The notes: generated from the sequence alone by a model not told the origin. 64,000 bases of DNA from an uncultured Alphaproteobacteria bacterium (GCA_929200315.1 CAKMZB010000001.1:378355-442354), one strand, 5' to 3'. Positions 1 through 11,119 are shown, numbered from the stretch's first letter. Numbers and translations: made by a program.

Positions 1-605
1 CCCTGTCCGCCACCGGCCAGGAGCCGCAGGATCTGAAATATGCCGGGGAGCCTGTGACGCTGCGGGTCGGCAAGAAATGCACGTTCCGTGAAGGAGTTAC
101 AGTCAATCCGGGCACGGCGGGTGATCGTGGTGAGACGGTCATCGGCAACAATTGTACCTTCCTTGCCAATTCCCACGTTGCTCATGATTGTGTTCTCGGC
201 AACAACATCATCTTCTCAAACAATGTGATGCTCGCGGGGCATTGCATTGTGGGGGATCACGTGATTTTTGGTGGCGGTTCGGCGGCGCACCAGTTCTGCC
301 GCATCGGACATCACGCTTTTATCGGCGGTCTTGCCGGTGTGGAGGGCGATGTCATTCCCTTTGGTATGGCGATGGGAAACCGCGCGAAACTCGCTGGGCT
401 TAACATTATCGGCATGAAGCGTGGCGGAGTGGATCGGGAAACGATTCATGCGCTTCGCGGCGCTTACAAATCACTCTTCTCCGGTCTGCACCCTATACAG
501 GATGTGGTGACCGAACTGCAGAAGACGGCATCCGATGAGCTGGTGAAAGACCTGCTGAACTTTGTCGCAGGCGCCAAGGACCGTGCCTTGTGCACGCCTA
601 GCTAG
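1..605 (+). CDS. lpxA: UDP-N-acetylglucosamine acyltransferase LpxA, 5' partial
   Basis: The reading frame enters from the left edge (first full codon at base 3) and gives about 200 residues of a protein usually near 265, so roughly the first quarter is missing. LpxA transfers a 3-hydroxyacyl chain from acyl-ACP to UDP-GlcNAc, the first step of lipid A synthesis in the cytoplasm. The sequence shows left-handed beta-helix hexapeptide repeats (HVAHDC, LAGHCIVGDH, AAHQFCRIG), including the AGH segment that carries the catalytic histidine in the E. coli enzyme. The C-terminal part has the usual LNIIGMKRGG and IHALRGAYKSLF segments. A GTG at 54 is internal and not the start. lpxI follows 7 bp downstream and then lpxB, so this is the distal part of the lpxD-fabZ-lpxA-lpxI-lpxB operon common in alphaproteobacteria. 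The identification is firm. Confidence 0.96.
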   Translation, partial: LSATGQEPQDLKYAGEPVTLRVGKKCTFREGVTVNPGTAGDRGETVIGNNCTFLANSHVAHDCVLGNNIIFSNNVMLAGHCIVGDHVIFGGGSAAHQFCRIGHHAFIGGLAGVEGDVIPFGMAMGNRAKLAGLNIIGMKRGGVDRETIHALRGAYKSLFSGLHPIQDVVTELQKTASDELVKDLLNFVAGAKDRALCTPS

Positions 606-612
606 GATCGCG

Positions 613-1473
613 ATGAGCACCGCACTCTCGGCGCACCGTACCGCGATCATCGCAGGCAATGGCAGTTTGCCATTTGAGCTTGCCGCGGCGCTGGAAGAGC
701 GGGGAGAGCCTGTCGTTTTGCTCGGCATTGAGGGCGAGGTTGAAGCACGGGTTGCCAATCACACGCATGAAACCTTTGCCTGGACCCAACTTGGAAGACT
801 CTTCAAGTTATTGAAAAAACACAAGATCGACCGTGTCGCTTTGGCCGGTGGTGTCGCTCAGCGACCGGACATCACGCTAACGGACATCGATCTTGGCACA
901 GTGCTGACACTGCCCCGCATGCTTGGTGCGATGCTTGCGGGGGACGATGCTCTGCTGACAAAATGTATTGAAATCATCGAGGGGAAGGGTGTTACCGTGG
1001 TCGGTGCGCATCAGATTGCGCCAGATCTTCTTGCTAAGTCTGGTGCCCTTGGTCGGCACGCTCTGCCGCGTGGTCTGAAGGAAGGCTTGTCTGTTGGTCG
1101 TGGGGTGCTTGCCTCGCTCGGCCCCCACGACCTTGGCCAAGCCTGCGTCGTGGTTGGAAAACGGGTCGTTGCTGTCGAAGGCGCGGAAGGCACCGCTGGA
1201 CTGTTGGCGCGCGTCGGTGACATGCGCGCCTCGGGCCGTATCTCCGCCCGTTATCCATCGCTTCTGGTCAAGGCAACAAAGGCTTTGCAAGACCTGCGCG
1301 TGGACCTTCCATCCATCGGACCTCAGACTGTGGAACAAGCCGCAAAAGCAGGCCTTTCCGCCATTGCTGTTGAGGCTGACCGTTCGCTTGTTCTGGAGCG
1401 GGATGAGGCCCTGCGGCTTGCCGACAAGGCGCAGATTGCAGTGTATGGCTTCAAACCGGACAAGTTGCGATGA
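613..1473 (+). CDS. lpxI: UDP-2,3-diacylglucosamine pyrophosphatase LpxI
   Basis: A 286-residue protein of the DUF1009/LpxI family, which hydrolyses UDP-2,3-diacylglucosamine to lipid X and UMP in the cytoplasm; alphaproteobacteria use it in place of LpxH. The N-terminal domain opens with AIIAGNGSLP, followed by the AGGVAQRPDI segment near residue 80. The C-terminal catalytic domain carries the DALLTKCIEIIEGKG region and DLPSIG near residue 235. The ATG at 613 was chosen because the protein then begins just before the family's IIAGNG motif; an earlier in-frame GTG/TTG region would overlap lpxA by about 40 bp. Its stop overlaps the lpxB start as ATGA, and lpxA lies upstream. Family, length and context all agree. 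Confidence 0.94.
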   Translation: MSTALSAHRTAIIAGNGSLPFELAAALEERGEPVVLLGIEGEVEARVANHTHETFAWTQLGRLFKLLKKHKIDRVALAGGVAQRPDITLTDIDLGTVLTLPRMLGAMLAGDDALLTKCIEIIEGKGVTVVGAHQIAPDLLAKSGALGRHALPRGLKEGLSVGRGVLASLGPHDLGQACVVVGKRVVAVEGAEGTAGLLARVGDMRASGRISARYPSLLVKATKALQDLRVDLPSIGPQTVEQAAKAGLSAIAVEADRSLVLERDEALRLADKAQIAVYGFKPDKLR

Positions 1474-2597
1474 GCAACCCCATTTCTATCTATTTCGCTC
1501 TTGGTGAAGCCTCTGGCGATGCACTAGCTGCTGATCTGGTTCCCTGGTTGGCGCAGGGAGTTGGCCGGGGCATAGAGCTGCAAGGCCTTGCCGGGTCTCG
1601 GTTATCTGCACTGGGCGCAACGAGCCTGTTTAATTTAGAAGACATCGCGGTCATGGGCTTCACCGCTGTTGCGGCCCGCTTTCCGCTTATCGTGCGGCGG
1701 GTCAAACAGACCGTTGCCGATATTTTAAAGAAGCGGCCTGATTGCATCGTTCTGGTGGACAGTCCTGATTTTACTCACGCGGTTGCAAGAAGGGTGCGCA
1801 AGGCCTGGCCGGAGGCGAAGATCGTCAACTACGTTTGCCCGAGTATCTGGGCCTGGCGACCGGGACGGGCGAAGGTCATGCGCGCCTATGTCGACCATGT
1901 GCTCTGCTTGCTACCCTTTGAACCGGATGTGCTTGAGCGATTAAATGGCCCGCCAGGCACCTATGTCGGCCACCCGCTTGCCGCTACCGCTCCACCGTTA
2001 CCGATCAAGGACAAGACGGATGGCTCGTTGGTTGTTCTTCCAGGGTCCCGCAGCAGCGAGATTGAGCGATTGATGCCAATTTTTGGTGAGACGATTGCCC
2101 TCTTGCGCGCGCGTGGTGATGAAACACCTGTCGTTTTGCCTGCTGTCTCGCGCCACCGAGGACTCATAGAAAAACTGGCCGGTGACTGGTCTGAACCCGT
2201 CAATATTGTCGATGCCTCTCTCAATGCAAACACATTTGCGAAAGCAAGGGCGGCGCTCGCCTGCAGTGGCACCGTTACTCTTGAACTCGCACTTGCCGGA
2301 GTGCCAACATCTGCGGCCTATAAGACGGACATTGTCGCGCGACGGCTGGAACATTTTATCGTCGCTTGGTCGGCGATCTTGCCGAATCTCATCCTCGACC
2401 GTCCTGTCGTCCCAGAAGATATTGATTCTATGGCCAAACCTGAGCGCTTGGTTCGCCGCGTTGAGCAGTTGCTGGATGATAGTCCAGAACGCGCAGCTCA
2501 GCTTACGGGCTTCGGCAACTTGCACAAAATGATGCAAACCACGCGACCGGCTGGTCAAGCCGCCGCCCGCGGGGTGCTTGATGCAATTGGCGCTTAG
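1470..2597 (+). CDS. lpxB: Lipid-A-disaccharide synthase LpxB
   Basis: A 375-residue GT-B glycosyltransferase (family GT19) that joins UDP-2,3-diacylglucosamine and lipid X into the lipid A disaccharide at the inner membrane face. Recognisable segments are FALGEASGD at the N-terminus, [19 protein letters not shown], and the nucleotide-binding LPGSRSSEI in the C-terminal half. Length is normal for the family. The start codon overlaps the lpxI stop (ATGA at 1470-1473), so the two are probably translationally coupled. The gene converges on gltA and the two overlap by 4 bp: the TTAG at 2594-2597 gives TAG to lpxB and TAA to gltA. Confidence 0.96.
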   Translation: MSNPISIYFALGEASGDALAADLVPWLAQGVGRGIELQGLAGSRLSALGATSLFNLEDIAVMGFTAVAARFPLIVRRVKQTVADILKKRPDCIVLVDSPDFTHAVARRVRKAWPEAKIVNYVCPSIWAWRPGRAKVMRAYVDHVLCLLPFEPDVLERLNGPPGTYVGHPLAATAPPLPIKDKTDGSLVVLPGSRSSEIERLMPIFGETIALLRARGDETPVVLPAVSRHRGLIEKLAGDWSEPVNIVDASLNANTFAKARAALACSGTVTLELALAGVPTSAAYKTDIVARRLEHFIVAWSAILPNLILDRPVVPEDIDSMAKPERLVRRVEQLLDDSPERAAQLTGFGNLHKMMQTTRPAGQAAARGVLDAIGA

Positions 2598-3886
2598 CCG
2601 CGTTCGCTAACGGGCTTGTAGTCGCGTTGTGTTTCGCCGGTATAGAGCTGGCGGGGGCGACCGATACGCTGGTTTGGGTCTTCGATCATCTCTTTCCACT
2701 GGGCGATCCAGCCAACCGTACGGGCGAGTGAGAAGAGCACAGTGAACATCTCGGTCGGGAAGCCCATCGCCTTCAGCGTGATGCCGGAATAGAAGTCAAT
2801 ATTCGGGTAAAGATTGCGCGCTTTGAAGTACTCGTCTTCCAGCGCAACCTTTTCCAACTCCATCGCCACATCAAGGATCGGGTCGTCGGTGATACCGAGG
2901 GCACCGAGCACTTCGTGGCAGGTCTGCTGCATGATCTTCGCGCGCGGGTCATAGTTCTTATAAACCCGGTGGCCAAAACCCATCAGGCGGAATGGGTCAT
3001 CCTTGTCCTTAGCGCGTTTGACGAATTCCGGGATACGGTCAGGCGTACCAATCTCATAGAGCATGTTGAGCGCGGCTTCGTTCGCCCCGCCATGGGCCGG
3101 GCCCCAGAGGCAGGCAATGCCGGCTGCGATACAGGCAAACGGATTTGCGCCGGAGGAGCCGGCAAGACGTACTGTGGAGGTGGAGGCGTTTTGTTCGTGG
3201 TCAGCATGGAGGATGAAAATCCGATCCATCGCCTTGGCAAGCACTGGATTGACCTCATATTCCTGCGCCGGAACCGCAAAACACATGCGTAGGAAATTGG
3301 CTGCATAATCATGATCGTTGCGCGGATAAACAAAGGGCTGACCCTGTGAATACTTGTAGGCCATAGCCGCAATAGTCGGCAGTTTGGCAATCATCCGCAG
3401 TGAGGCGACCATACGCTGATGTGGGTCGGTGATGTCCGTTGAATCGTGGTAAAATGCAGAGAGAGAACCGACCACACCGACCATAATCGCCATCGGATGC
3501 GCATCGCGGCGGAAACCGCGGAAAAGGAAATGCATCTGATCGTGGATCATCGTGTGATAGGTCACACGGTGGGAAAAATCCTCTTTCTGTGCGGCCGTGG
3601 GCAATTCGCCGTAGAGCAGCAGATAGCAGGTTTCAAGGAAGTCGCCCTTCTCGGCGAGCTGGTCGATCGGGTAACCACGATGCAGCAACACGCCCTCATC
3701 ACCGTCGATATAGGTGATTGCGCTCTCGCAAGCTGCGGTTGAGGTGAAGCCGGGGTCGTAGGTGAACTTGTCCGTATTCTTGTAGAGCGCGCCAATGTCG
3801 ATGACATCCGGCCCCAATGAAGCCTCGTAGATCGGGAAATCGTATTTTTCGCTTCCAATAGTCAGCGTCGCACTCTTGTCGGTCAT
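2594..3886 (-). CDS. gltA: Citrate synthase
   Basis: A 430-residue type II citrate synthase that condenses oxaloacetate and acetyl-CoA at the entry to the TCA cycle. The catalytic histidines are in [10 protein letters not shown] and [14 protein letters not shown], and the N-terminal [19 protein letters not shown] region is typical of the long Gram-negative, NADH-sensitive hexameric form. The ATG at 3886 ([11 protein letters not shown]) was chosen because the 14 codons upstream are not conserved family sequence. It is preceded on the transcribed strand by the purine-rich GTAAAGGACC. The 177-bp gap to gltX presumably holds its promoter, but I could not pick convincing hexamers. It overlaps the lpxB end by 4 bp in convergent orientation. 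Confidence 0.96.
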   Translation of the reverse strand: MTDKSATLTIGSEKYDFPIYEASLGPDVIDIGALYKNTDKFTYDPGFTSTAACESAITYIDGDEGVLLHRGYPIDQLAEKGDFLETCYLLLYGELPTAAQKEDFSHRVTYHTMIHDQMHFLFRGFRRDAHPMAIMVGVVGSLSAFYHDSTDITDPHQRMVASLRMIAKLPTIAAMAYKYSQGQPFVYPRNDHDYAANFLRMCFAVPAQEYEVNPVLAKAMDRIFILHADHEQNASTSTVRLAGSSGANPFACIAAGIACLWGPAHGGANEAALNMLYEIGTPDRIPEFVKRAKDKDDPFRLMGFGHRVYKNYDPRAKIMQQTCHEVLGALGITDDPILDVAMELEKVALEDEYFKARNLYPNIDFYSGITLKAMGFPTEMFTVLFSLARTVGWIAQWKEMIEDPNQRIGRPRQLYTGETQRDYKPVSERG

Positions 3887-4063
3887 GGACGGTCCTTTAC
3901 GGAGGGCAGGGCAAGGGGCAACACTCACGTGCCAAGAATAGCACTGGCTGTAGCCGCCCGCGTTCGCACTGCGTGTCTTGCGGATTATGACCTATGTGTA
4001 GCGCCTATGCCGCCGCGCGGCAAGAACGTCGCGACCTAGCCGAAAGGACTATTGCGCAGCGCC

Positions 4064-5506
4064 TTAGCCGGTTTGATCGCGTATGCGTTGCAAACACACA
4101 TCTCGCCCGAGAACCGCCATAACGTCGAAGACGCCTGGAGATGTGGTGCGGCCGGTCGTTGCGGCGCGGATGGGTTGGGCGACCTGGCCAAGCTTAGCAT
4201 CAACGTCTTTGGTGTAGGCGCGTGTCTCCTCCTCCACAGCTTCAAGGCTCCAGTCTGGAAGAGCCTCGAGACGGGGTAGAAGGGCAGCAAGATGAGCACG
4301 GCCTGCGCCATCATCTTTGTCGAGAATGGCCTGTGCTTTTTCCTCCAGCGCTAGCTTGCCTTCCAGGAAGATGAAACGGGCACCGTCCAACAGGTCCAGC
4401 AGTGTTTTGGCGCGTTCCTTAAGGCCTGGCATAGCTTCCAAAAGCTGTGCTTCGCGCGTTTCGTCCCAACGTTCACTGTAGAAAATACCACCTTCGATTT
4501 CTGGCAGGATCGCCTTCATGCTCTGCACCAAATGGCTGTCATCCGCTTCGCGGATGTAGTGACCGTTCATGTTAGCGAGCTTATCGAAGTCCATCCGCGC
4601 GGCGGACTTGCCAACGGCACTGAGCGAAAAGACCTCCAGCAACTCGTCCAGCGTGAAGTATTCCTGATCGCCGTGGGACCAGCCAAGGCGCAGCAGATAG
4701 TTGCGCAGGGCCTCCGGTAGATAGCCCATTGTGCGATAGGCTTCAGCCCCAAGCGCGCCGTGACGTTTTGAGAGTTTTGCACCGTCTGGCCCGTGGATGA
4801 GAGGAATATGGGCCATGTCCGGCACATTCCAGCCAAGGGCGTCATAGATGATGGTTTGGCGCGCTGCGTTTGTGAGGTGGTCGTCTCCGCGGATGATCTG
4901 CGTCACGCCCATATCATGGTCGTCCACAACGACAGCGATCATATATGTGGGCGAGCCGTCGGAGCGTAGCAGAACCAGGTCGTCCAGATCGTTATTGGGG
5001 AAGTGCACTTCCCCCTGAACGGCATCATAGACGACGGTTTCTCCCTGGCGTGGGCTTTTGATCCGTACAACAGGGTCGATACCCTCTGGCGCTTCGGAAG
5101 GATCGCGGTCACGCCAGCGACCGTCATAGCGGGGGGGGCGTTTTTCAGCGCGCGCCTTTTCGCGCATTTCGTCCAGCTCTTCCGGTGTTGCGTAGCAGCG
5201 GTAGGCTTTGCCGGTTTCCAACAGCGTTTCGACGACTTCGCGGTGGCGATCCGCCCGAGCATGCTGGGAGACAGGTCCGCCATCCCACGTGATGCCCAGC
5301 CAGCTCAGGCCGTCAATGAGTGCATCGGTCGCCTCCTGCGTGGAACGGGCGCGGTCGGTATCTTCAATCCGCAGCACCATCTTGCCGCCATTCGCCTCAG
5401 CATAGAGCCAGTTGAAGAGCGCGGTGCGGGCTGAGCCGATATGGAGAAAACCAGTGGGGGAGGGCGCAAAGCGTGTAACGACGGGTTGAGCGGAAGATGT
5501 TGACAT
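4064..5506 (-). CDS. gltX: Glutamyl-tRNA synthetase
   Basis: A 480-residue class I aminoacyl-tRNA synthetase that charges tRNA-Glu. The HIGH signature is present as [15 protein letters not shown] near the N-terminus and the KMSKS loop as KLSKRHG around the middle. Length fits the standard discriminating or non-discriminating GluRS. The ATG at 5506 ([17 protein letters not shown]) was chosen because family members start about 10 residues before the HIGH region; the 73 codons upstream have no family character. It is divergent from comEC with about 117 bp between starts. Order gltA-gltX-comEC-lexA is common in Rhizobiales. Many members of this order have two GltX paralogues, and I cannot tell here whether this one also makes Glu-tRNA-Gln. 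Confidence 0.96.
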   Translation of the reverse strand: MSTSSAQPVVTRFAPSPTGFLHIGSARTALFNWLYAEANGGKMVLRIEDTDRARSTQEATDALIDGLSWLGITWDGGPVSQHARADRHREVVETLLETGKAYRCYATPEELDEMREKARAEKRPPRYDGRWRDRDPSEAPEGIDPVVRIKSPRQGETVVYDAVQGEVHFPNNDLDDLVLLRSDGSPTYMIAVVVDDHDMGVTQIIRGDDHLTNAARQTIIYDALGWNVPDMAHIPLIHGPDGAKLSKRHGALGAEAYRTMGYLPEALRNYLLRLGWSHGDQEYFTLDELLEVFSLSAVGKSAARMDFDKLANMNGHYIREADDSHLVQSMKAILPEIEGGIFYSERWDETREAQLLEAMPGLKERAKTLLDLLDGARFIFLEGKLALEEKAQAILDKDDGAGRAHLAALLPRLEALPDWSLEAVEEETRAYTKDVDAKLGQVAQPIRAATTGRTTSPGVFDVMAVLGRDVCLQRIRDQTG

Positions 5507-5623
5507 GAAACCGTTTTTTAAATTGCGGGTGGCCGCGCGGAGAGAGGCAGGCCGGTTCGGTTGCCGCTGTAACACAGGCTTGCCATCATGCAAGCGGGCC
5601 GGAACGCCCGATGAGGGGTGACG

Positions 5624-7858
5624 ATGGTGCTGGGCAGCAAGACAGGGGAGAAAAGCGTTACGCGCGACGGCTTTACGCTGAAGCCGCCACCCTTTCGCGT
5701 GCGCGCTGCCACTCGCTGGCACCACCGGTTGGACCGGCTGCGCGACTGGTTTGCCCGTGCGCTGGAACAGGAGCGGGATTTCGGTGGCGCGTTTTTATGG
5801 ATGCCGGTCTGGCTTGGGGTCGGAATAGCCATTTATTACAGCCTACCGCGTGAGCCGCTGCTTGGCGCGTTTGCGCTGGTTGCGGTGATCGGGTTTGCAG
5901 TTCGGCTTTGGCTTGAGCCCGGCGGCAAAACGAGCGCAAGTGCCAAAATCATTGCGCTCATCGCCCTCGGCGCGACGGTGGCACAGGCGCAAGTATTGGT
6001 GAAACCGACCCAGATGCTGGGACGCACGATCGTGGCGGAAATTCGCGGGCCGGTAACCTGGGTGGAGCATCGGTCTGACGGCTCCGCGCGTGTCGTTGTG
6101 GACGTTTCTGCAGATCAGGCGCTGGTTCCTGAATGGGGTGATCCGGTTTTGGTCAGGAAGGTGAGGGTAACGATGCGAACCTCACCGCAAGATTTAACCG
6201 TCGGCTCCATTATTGAAGGCCGGGCGCGGCTCGGTCCACCGCCAGGGCCCGTTTATCCTGGAGGGTACGACTTTGCCTTCAAGGGCTGGTTTGACGGAAT
6301 CGGTGCCTCTGGTTTCTTTTTGGGAGCCACCACCGCCTCTATCGCGCCCGTTGCCACACTTAATGTCACTGTAATTCGCGCTCGCATATCGTCGCTCATC
6401 CGTACTGCCAGCCGGGGAGAAGCGGGTGGCATTGCGGCGGCTTTGATTGTTGGAGATCGTAGCGGCATCCCGCCGGACGTTGCCGAGGCGCTACGCAGGA
6501 GCGGTCTAGCGCACATTCTGGCGATCTCTGGCCTGCATATGACGCTGGTTGTGGGGACGGCCTTGCTGGTGGTTCGGACCTTGCTTTCGGCGCTGCCATC
6601 TCTGGCGTTGAATTATCCCATCAAGAAGGCGGCCGCTGCCGTCGCTCTGCTGGTGGCTACCCTGTATCTTGGCCTATCCGGTGGCAGTGTTTCGGCGCAG
6701 CGAGCCTTTATCATGGTCGCGGTGATGTTGCTGGCGGTGCTCTTTGACCGTCGCGCGCTGACCATGCGCAACGTCGCTCTGGCGGCCCTAATCGTGCTGA
6801 TGATCAGCCCTCATGCGCTTCTGTCTCCTGGTTTCCAAATGTCCTTCGCCGCTGTTGCAGCGCTCATCTGGGCCTACGAGATGTGGCGCAAGAGAGATCG
6901 GGAGAATCTGGAGAGCGAGCCGAAATCGTTCTCCCATTGGGTGGTGGGGAGGGTCGGTCTTTATGTCAGTGGCCTGCTCGCGACAGCGCTCATCGCCGGG
7001 TTCGCAACCGGCATTTTCGCAGCCTACCACTTTCACCGCGTCGCACCGCTTGGCTTGTTGGCGAACCTTCTTGCGATGCCCATTGTCTCCCTACTGATCA
7101 TGCCAGCCGCTCTTCTATCGGTGCTTGCCATGCCCTTTGGGCTTGAGACTGCGCCGCTCGCTATCATGGGGTTCGGCACGGACAGGGTTGTCGCAATTGC
7201 ACGATGGGTGAGCCAAGTGGGGCCGCCGGGGACGACAGGCTTCATTTCACCAATTGCGCTCGTCCTTGCGGGCTTGGCGCTACTGGTTTTAACACTCAGC
7301 CGTTCACGTTTGCGATGGTTTGCCGCCTTGCCCACGATGTTGGCCTTCACCGGTTTGTTTTTCACCGCGAGTCCGATTGTGCTCATCAGCGAGGATGGAA
7401 AGCAGCTCGGTTTGGTTGGGGAAGGTTCAGTCGCCTTGCTGAAACCCGGAGCGGGGAAATTCCGCGCCGACATATGGCGTCGTGCCTACGGAGATGAGGA
7501 ACCAGATGTCTTGGCGGCGGCAGGGTCGACCCGCCCGGCGAGCGTTGGAGAGGCATTTGCCTGCGACGGGTTTGGCTGCGCGGCACTGCATGACAGCATT
7601 CGCGTCGTCCACATCAATTCACCAGAACGGCTCGCAGAGGACTGCAGAATGGCCGATGTCATCGTCGCACCATTCCCGCTGACGATTGCATGCCCGACAG
7701 CTTCAAGCCGAACGCCAATTCTCATCGATCGCGATGATCTGGAGCGCCACGGCAGCCATGCAATCTATCGCGGAGAGGACGGCGGTCTTGCCGTCAGCCG
7801 GGCGCGGGAAAGCCTCACGCGCCCCTGGAACTTCCACTGGAACAGAGTGGCAGATTGA
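5624..7858 (+). CDS. comEC: ComEC/Rec2-type membrane protein
   Basis: A 744-residue polytopic membrane protein related to the ComEC/Rec2 DNA-uptake channel. It has an N-terminal hydrophobic pair near residues 45-90, a DUF4131-like soluble segment with the OB-like region, and then the competence domain with the hallmark [11 protein letters not shown] near residue 300 followed by many membrane spans. The C-terminal 200 residues lack the HxHxDH motif of the metallo-beta-lactamase domain that many ComEC proteins carry, as is usual in alphaproteobacteria as far as I know. ATG 5624 has GAGGGG about 6 bp upstream; a GTG at 5618 is possible. It converges on lexA with a 6-bp gap. A role in transformation is an inference from family only. 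Confidence 0.88.
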   Translation: MVLGSKTGEKSVTRDGFTLKPPPFRVRAATRWHHRLDRLRDWFARALEQERDFGGAFLWMPVWLGVGIAIYYSLPREPLLGAFALVAVIGFAVRLWLEPGGKTSASAKIIALIALGATVAQAQVLVKPTQMLGRTIVAEIRGPVTWVEHRSDGSARVVVDVSADQALVPEWGDPVLVRKVRVTMRTSPQDLTVGSIIEGRARLGPPPGPVYPGGYDFAFKGWFDGIGASGFFLGATTASIAPVATLNVTVIRARISSLIRTASRGEAGGIAAALIVGDRSGIPPDVAEALRRSGLAHILAISGLHMTLVVGTALLVVRTLLSALPSLALNYPIKKAAAAVALLVATLYLGLSGGSVSAQRAFIMVAVMLLAVLFDRRALTMRNVALAALIVLMISPHALLSPGFQMSFAAVAALIWAYEMWRKRDRENLESEPKSFSHWVVGRVGLYVSGLLATALIAGFATGIFAAYHFHRVAPLGLLANLLAMPIVSLLIMPAALLSVLAMPFGLETAPLAIMGFGTDRVVAIARWVSQVGPPGTTGFISPIALVLAGLALLVLTLSRSRLRWFAALPTMLAFTGLFFTASPIVLISEDGKQLGLVGEGSVALLKPGAGKFRADIWRRAYGDEEPDVLAAAGSTRPASVGEAFACDGFGCAALHDSIRVVHINSPERLAEDCRMADVIVAPFPLTIACPTASSRTPILIDRDDLERHGSHAIYRGEDGGLAVSRARESLTRPWNFHWNRVAD

Positions 7859-7864
7859 ACCGCT

Positions 7865-8572
7865 CTAGTGATATTGGCGGATCAACCCAACCAACTTGCC
7901 TTGCACCTGCACGCGGTCCGCGCCGAAGAGACGGGTCTCGTAGTTCGGGTTGGCAGCTTCAAGGGCTATGGAATCTCCCTTGCGGCGGAAGCGCTTCAGC
8001 GTGGCTTCTTCGTCATCCACCAGCGCAACGATAATGTCCCCGGGAGTCGCCGTTTCGCCGCGCCGAATAACGACGGTGTCGCCGTCGAAGATGCCAGCCT
8101 CCACCATAGAATCACCTTTAACCTCAAGGGCATAGTGCTCGCCCGAGCCCAACATTTCTGGCGCGACGGTAATGGAATGGGTGTTTTCCTGAATTGCCGA
8201 GATTGGCGTGCCAGCCGCAATCCGGCCCATGACCGGGACAGTAGCCGAAACGGGATGCGCCTCATGTCCAGTGTTCGGCACGGCAGGAGCGCGGCCAAGG
8301 CCACCATCGACAACGCTTGGCGTAAACGGTCTGCGGCCTGCCGGGCTCGGCACATAACCATCCGGCATTTTGATGACTTCAAGCGCTCGCGCCCGGTTGG
8401 GCAGACGGCGGATAAACCCACGTTCTTCCAGAGCTGTAATGAGGCGATGAATGCCTGACTTGGACTTAAGATCCAGCGCATCCTTCATTTCATCAAAAGA
8501 AGGCGGCACGCCGGTTTCCTTCAAACGCTCCTGAATGAACATGAGCAATTCGTGCTGTTTCCGGGTCAACAT
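7865..8572 (-). CDS. lexA: SOS repressor LexA
   Basis: A 235-residue LexA repressor that controls the SOS response and cleaves itself when RecA is activated on single-stranded DNA. The N-terminal winged helix (residues 1-65) begins LTRKQHELL. The cleavage site is Ala120-Gly121 in GRIAAGTP, the catalytic serine is Ser155 in KGDSMVEAG, and the catalytic lysine is Lys193 in TLKRF. ATG 8572 is chosen over an upstream in-frame start because LexA proteins begin at the MLTRKQ motif, and AGGACAG precedes it. The promoter region contains three GTTC half-sites with 7-bp spacing, so autoregulation is expected. It lies downstream of moeA on the same strand but has its own control region. Confidence 0.97.
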   Translation of the reverse strand: MLTRKQHELLMFIQERLKETGVPPSFDEMKDALDLKSKSGIHRLITALEERGFIRRLPNRARALEVIKMPDGYVPSPAGRRPFTPSVVDGGLGRAPAVPNTGHEAHPVSATVPVMGRIAAGTPISAIQENTHSITVAPEMLGSGEHYALEVKGDSMVEAGIFDGDTVVIRRGETATPGDIIVALVDDEEATLKRFRRKGDSIALEAANPNYETRLFGADRVQVQGKLVGLIRQYH

Positions 8573-8628
8573 CTGTCTGTCCTCGATGTGATTCGTTTTT
8601 CTGATACAAAACGAGAACACCTTAACAG

Positions 8629-8654
8629 GTTCTTAATGTGTTCTGCAATCGTTC
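8629..8654. promoter_or_regulatory. Tandem LexA operator upstream of lexA (three GTTC half-sites)
   Basis: Three GTTC tetramers lie at 8629-8632, 8640-8643 and 8651-8654, each pair separated by exactly 7 bp. The known alphaproteobacterial LexA box is the direct repeat GTTC-N7-GTTC, so this array forms two overlapping boxes sharing the central half-site. It sits 57-82 bp upstream of the lexA start, where autorepression would be expected. The outermost half-site overlaps the stop codon of moeA. What is seen is the repeat; LexA binding is inferred from the consensus. Confidence 0.88.
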
Positions 8655-9843
8655 ATGCTGACATCAAGATGTATTGGCAATCTTCGCCCTCTTTCGCCGC
8701 AGACGAATTCTCGAGCCGTACAAGCAGACAATTGGACTTCGCATAGACACTGAGGAGCGATGAATCCTGCACTGGAAGCGGTGTGACTACTCCATTTTCC
8801 AACACAGCGCGCATAAATTGGCGGCGATTTCCGCTTGGCTTCAGGTCAGCGCCGAGGACACCATCAATCAGCGGCAATGCTGTTGGAAGGCCAGTATAGG
8901 CGCGGATCAGCGTGCGCACGAAGACTTCCGCGCCCACCAGACCTGAAACCGGATTGCCGGGCAGGCCGATAACGCGCCTGTCGCCGAGATGGCCAAACAT
9001 CACCGGCTTTCCCGGCTGCATGGCGAGTTTCCAGAACGCCATCTTAGCTCCACGCTTTTCCAGTGCCGCGCGGACGAGGTCATGCTCGCCGACCGATGCC
9101 CCACCAAGTGTGACGATGATGTCGGCGTCCATTGCACGCACAAATGCGGCATCAAGGCTCTCGAATGTATCCCGTGCGATGCCGCAGTCGACTGGATCGC
9201 CGCCAGCGGCGCGGACAATTGCGGCGATGCCCGCCGAATTGGAGGCAATTATGTCGTCCGGCCCAGGCTTGCCGCCGACCGCCACCAATTCGTTGCCGGT
9301 TGCAATGATAGCGACACGCGGTTTGCGGTGGCAGAGCGGGGTGGGGTGGTTTGCGGCTGCCGTTAGAGACAGGCCTGCCGCATCAAGCCGTGTTCCTTGC
9401 AGTAGCAACGTGTCACCGTCGTTGAAGTCGTAGCCGATTGGCCGAACATACGTGCCCGCCGGGCCGCCCTCGCGGACCGTGACATTGGTGCCATTACGGT
9501 CGCAATTTTCCTGGATTACGATGGTGTCTGCGCCTTGCGGCATAACACCGCCGGTAAAGATGCGCACGGCCTCTCCGCCGTCGCACAAGCCGTCGAAACG
9601 CTTTCCTGCGGCGGATTCTCCGATGACGTTCAACGTGACCGGCAGCGTGCCAATGTCCACGCTGCGAACGGCATAACCGTCCATAGCACTTGCCGCGAAA
9701 GGGGGTTGGTCGCGAGAGGCTTTGATCGTGTCAGCGAGCACCCGGCCATAGGCTTGAGCGAGTGGGACGGCTTCTGCAGGTAGGGGGATAACGTCGTTCG
9801 TCATACGCGCAAGTGCTGTGTCGACGTCGAGTAGCGAGCTCAT
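8653..9843 (-). CDS. moeA: Molybdopterin molybdenumtransferase MoeA
   Basis: A 396-residue MoeA, which inserts molybdate into adenylylated molybdopterin in the last step of molybdenum cofactor synthesis. Domains in order are the N-terminal MoeA linker and dimerisation region (SMDGYAVRS near residue 55), the MoCF_biosynth domain (IIATGNELV, then [11 protein letters not shown] near residue 250) and the C-terminal barrel with LPGNPVSG. Its ATG overlaps the moaC stop (ATGA), and it is the last gene before lexA in a ppiD-trpD-trpC-moaC-moeA operon. The last codons run into the LexA operator. Confidence 0.96.
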   Translation of the reverse strand: MSSLLDVDTALARMTNDVIPLPAEAVPLAQAYGRVLADTIKASRDQPPFAASAMDGYAVRSVDIGTLPVTLNVIGESAAGKRFDGLCDGGEAVRIFTGGVMPQGADTIVIQENCDRNGTNVTVREGGPAGTYVRPIGYDFNDGDTLLLQGTRLDAAGLSLTAAANHPTPLCHRKPRVAIIATGNELVAVGGKPGPDDIIASNSAGIAAIVRAAGGDPVDCGIARDTFESLDAAFVRAMDADIIVTLGGASVGEHDLVRAALEKRGAKMAFWKLAMQPGKPVMFGHLGDRRVIGLPGNPVSGLVGAEVFVRTLIRAYTGLPTALPLIDGVLGADLKPSGNRRQFMRAVLENGVVTPLPVQDSSLLSVYAKSNCLLVRLENSSAAKEGEDCQYILMSA

Positions 9844-10325
9844 GGGTTGTCGTAAGTTCCCGACTTGCCGCCGCTTTTATGGGTGAGCAGGGTGGGGCCA
9901 ATTTCCATCGCGCGGTCCATCGCTTTGGCCATGTCATAGATCGTAAGCGCGGTAACGCTTGCAGCGGTGAGAGCTTCCATCTCGACCCCGGTCTGACCAT
10001 TGACCCGCGCCTCTGCTTCGATCCGCAAGCCCGGCAGGGTCTCGTCCGATGTGACGGTCACGTCAACCTTGGTGAGCAGTAACGGGTGGCAGAGAGGAAT
10101 GAGGTCGGACGTGCGTTTGGCACCCATGATGCCTGCTAGCCGCGCTGTTGAGATGACATCGCCTTTGGCTGCGTCTCCTTCTAAAATGGCCTTGAGCGTT
10201 GCTAGGTCCATCTGCACGGCGCTCGTCGCCACTGCGCGGCGTTGGGTCTGCGATTTGTCGCCGACATCTACCATGGTGGCGCTGCCGTCATGGTTGATAT
10301 GAGTGAGGTCGTCATTTCTGCTCAT
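9840..10325 (-). CDS. moaC: Cyclic pyranopterin monophosphate synthase MoaC
   Basis: A 161-residue MoaC that turns the MoaA product (3',8-cH2GTP) into cyclic pyranopterin monophosphate. The family's conserved segments are all visible: [16 protein letters not shown] at the N-terminus, [16 protein letters not shown] in the middle, [20 protein letters not shown] and the C-terminal KSGGKSGTY. Length is standard. It overlaps trpC upstream by ATGA (10322-10325) and moeA downstream by ATGA (9840-9843), so the three are likely co-translated. moaA is not in the window. Confidence 0.97.
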   Translation of the reverse strand: MSRNDDLTHINHDGSATMVDVGDKSQTQRRAVATSAVQMDLATLKAILEGDAAKGDVISTARLAGIMGAKRTSDLIPLCHPLLLTKVDVTVTSDETLPGLRIEAEARVNGQTGVEMEALTAASVTALTIYDMAKAMDRAMEIGPTLLTHKSGGKSGTYDNP

Positions 10326-11119
10326 GCGGCCTCCGCCAGGAGAGTCTGGGTTGCAGCTGTCACGTTGCTCTGGCGCATTAGGCTTTCGCCAACCAGGAAG
10401 GTGGTGACGCCACAGTCTTTCATGCGCGCTAAATCGACGGAGGTGGAAAGGCCGCTTTCGCCGACCAGCAGCACATCGTCAGGCACCATAGTAGCGAGGC
10501 GCTCGGTGGTGGCGAGATCGGTCTTGAAAGTGCGCAGGTTGCGATTGTTCACGCCAATGAGCTTTGAGCGCAGCTTCAGCGCTCGCGTCATCTCTGTTTC
10601 GTTGTGGACCTCAACGAGAACATCCATGTCGAATTCATTTGCTGCATCTTCCAGCGCTGCCGCGTCGCCGTCGGAAAGAGCAGCCATGATGATGAGGATG
10701 CAATCGGCACCCCAGGCGCGAGCTTCTGCGACCTGGTAGGGTTCGAAAAGAAAATCCTTGCGAAGGCAGGGCAGGGCGGTTGCCCGTCGGGCTGCGGTGA
10801 GAAATTCCGGTGCGCCCTGGAAGGACGGAGCATCGGTAAGGACTGAAAGGCAGGCCGCGCCACCGACTTCGTAAGCTTTGGCGAGGGTCGGTGGGTCAAA
10901 ATCTTTGCGGATCAAGCCCTTGGAGGGGCTAGCCTTCTTGATTTCAGCAATCAGACCGTAGCGGCTGGTCTCCGCGCGGCTGCGCAGAGCAGCTTCAAAA
11001 CCGCGAGGCTTCTCCACCACCTTTGCGCGATCCCGCAACTCGCTCTCCGGGGTGAGCGTTTTCGCTACAGCGATTTCCTCGCGCTTATAGGTTTCGATGT
11101 GGCGCAGAATATCGCTCAC
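10322..11119 (-). CDS. trpC: Indole-3-glycerol phosphate synthase
   Basis: A 265-residue TIM-barrel enzyme that cyclises carboxyphenylaminodeoxyribulose phosphate to indole-3-glycerol phosphate in tryptophan synthesis. Signature segments are [41 protein letters not shown] and LVGESGLST. It is the monofunctional form, not fused to TrpF. The start overlaps the trpD stop (ATGA at 11116-11119) and the stop overlaps moaC. A link between trp and moa genes is a conserved arrangement in Rhizobiales and does not by itself imply a shared function. Confidence 0.97.
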   Translation of the reverse strand: MSDILRHIETYKREEIAVAKTLTPESELRDRAKVVEKPRGFEAALRSRAETSRYGLIAEIKKASPSKGLIRKDFDPPTLAKAYEVGGAACLSVLTDAPSFQGAPEFLTAARRATALPCLRKDFLFEPYQVAEARAWGADCILIIMAALSDGDAAALEDAANEFDMDVLVEVHNETEMTRALKLRSKLIGVNNRNLRTFKTDLATTERLATMVPDDVLLVGESGLSTSVDLARMKDCGVTTFLVGESLMRQSNVTAATQTLLAEAA

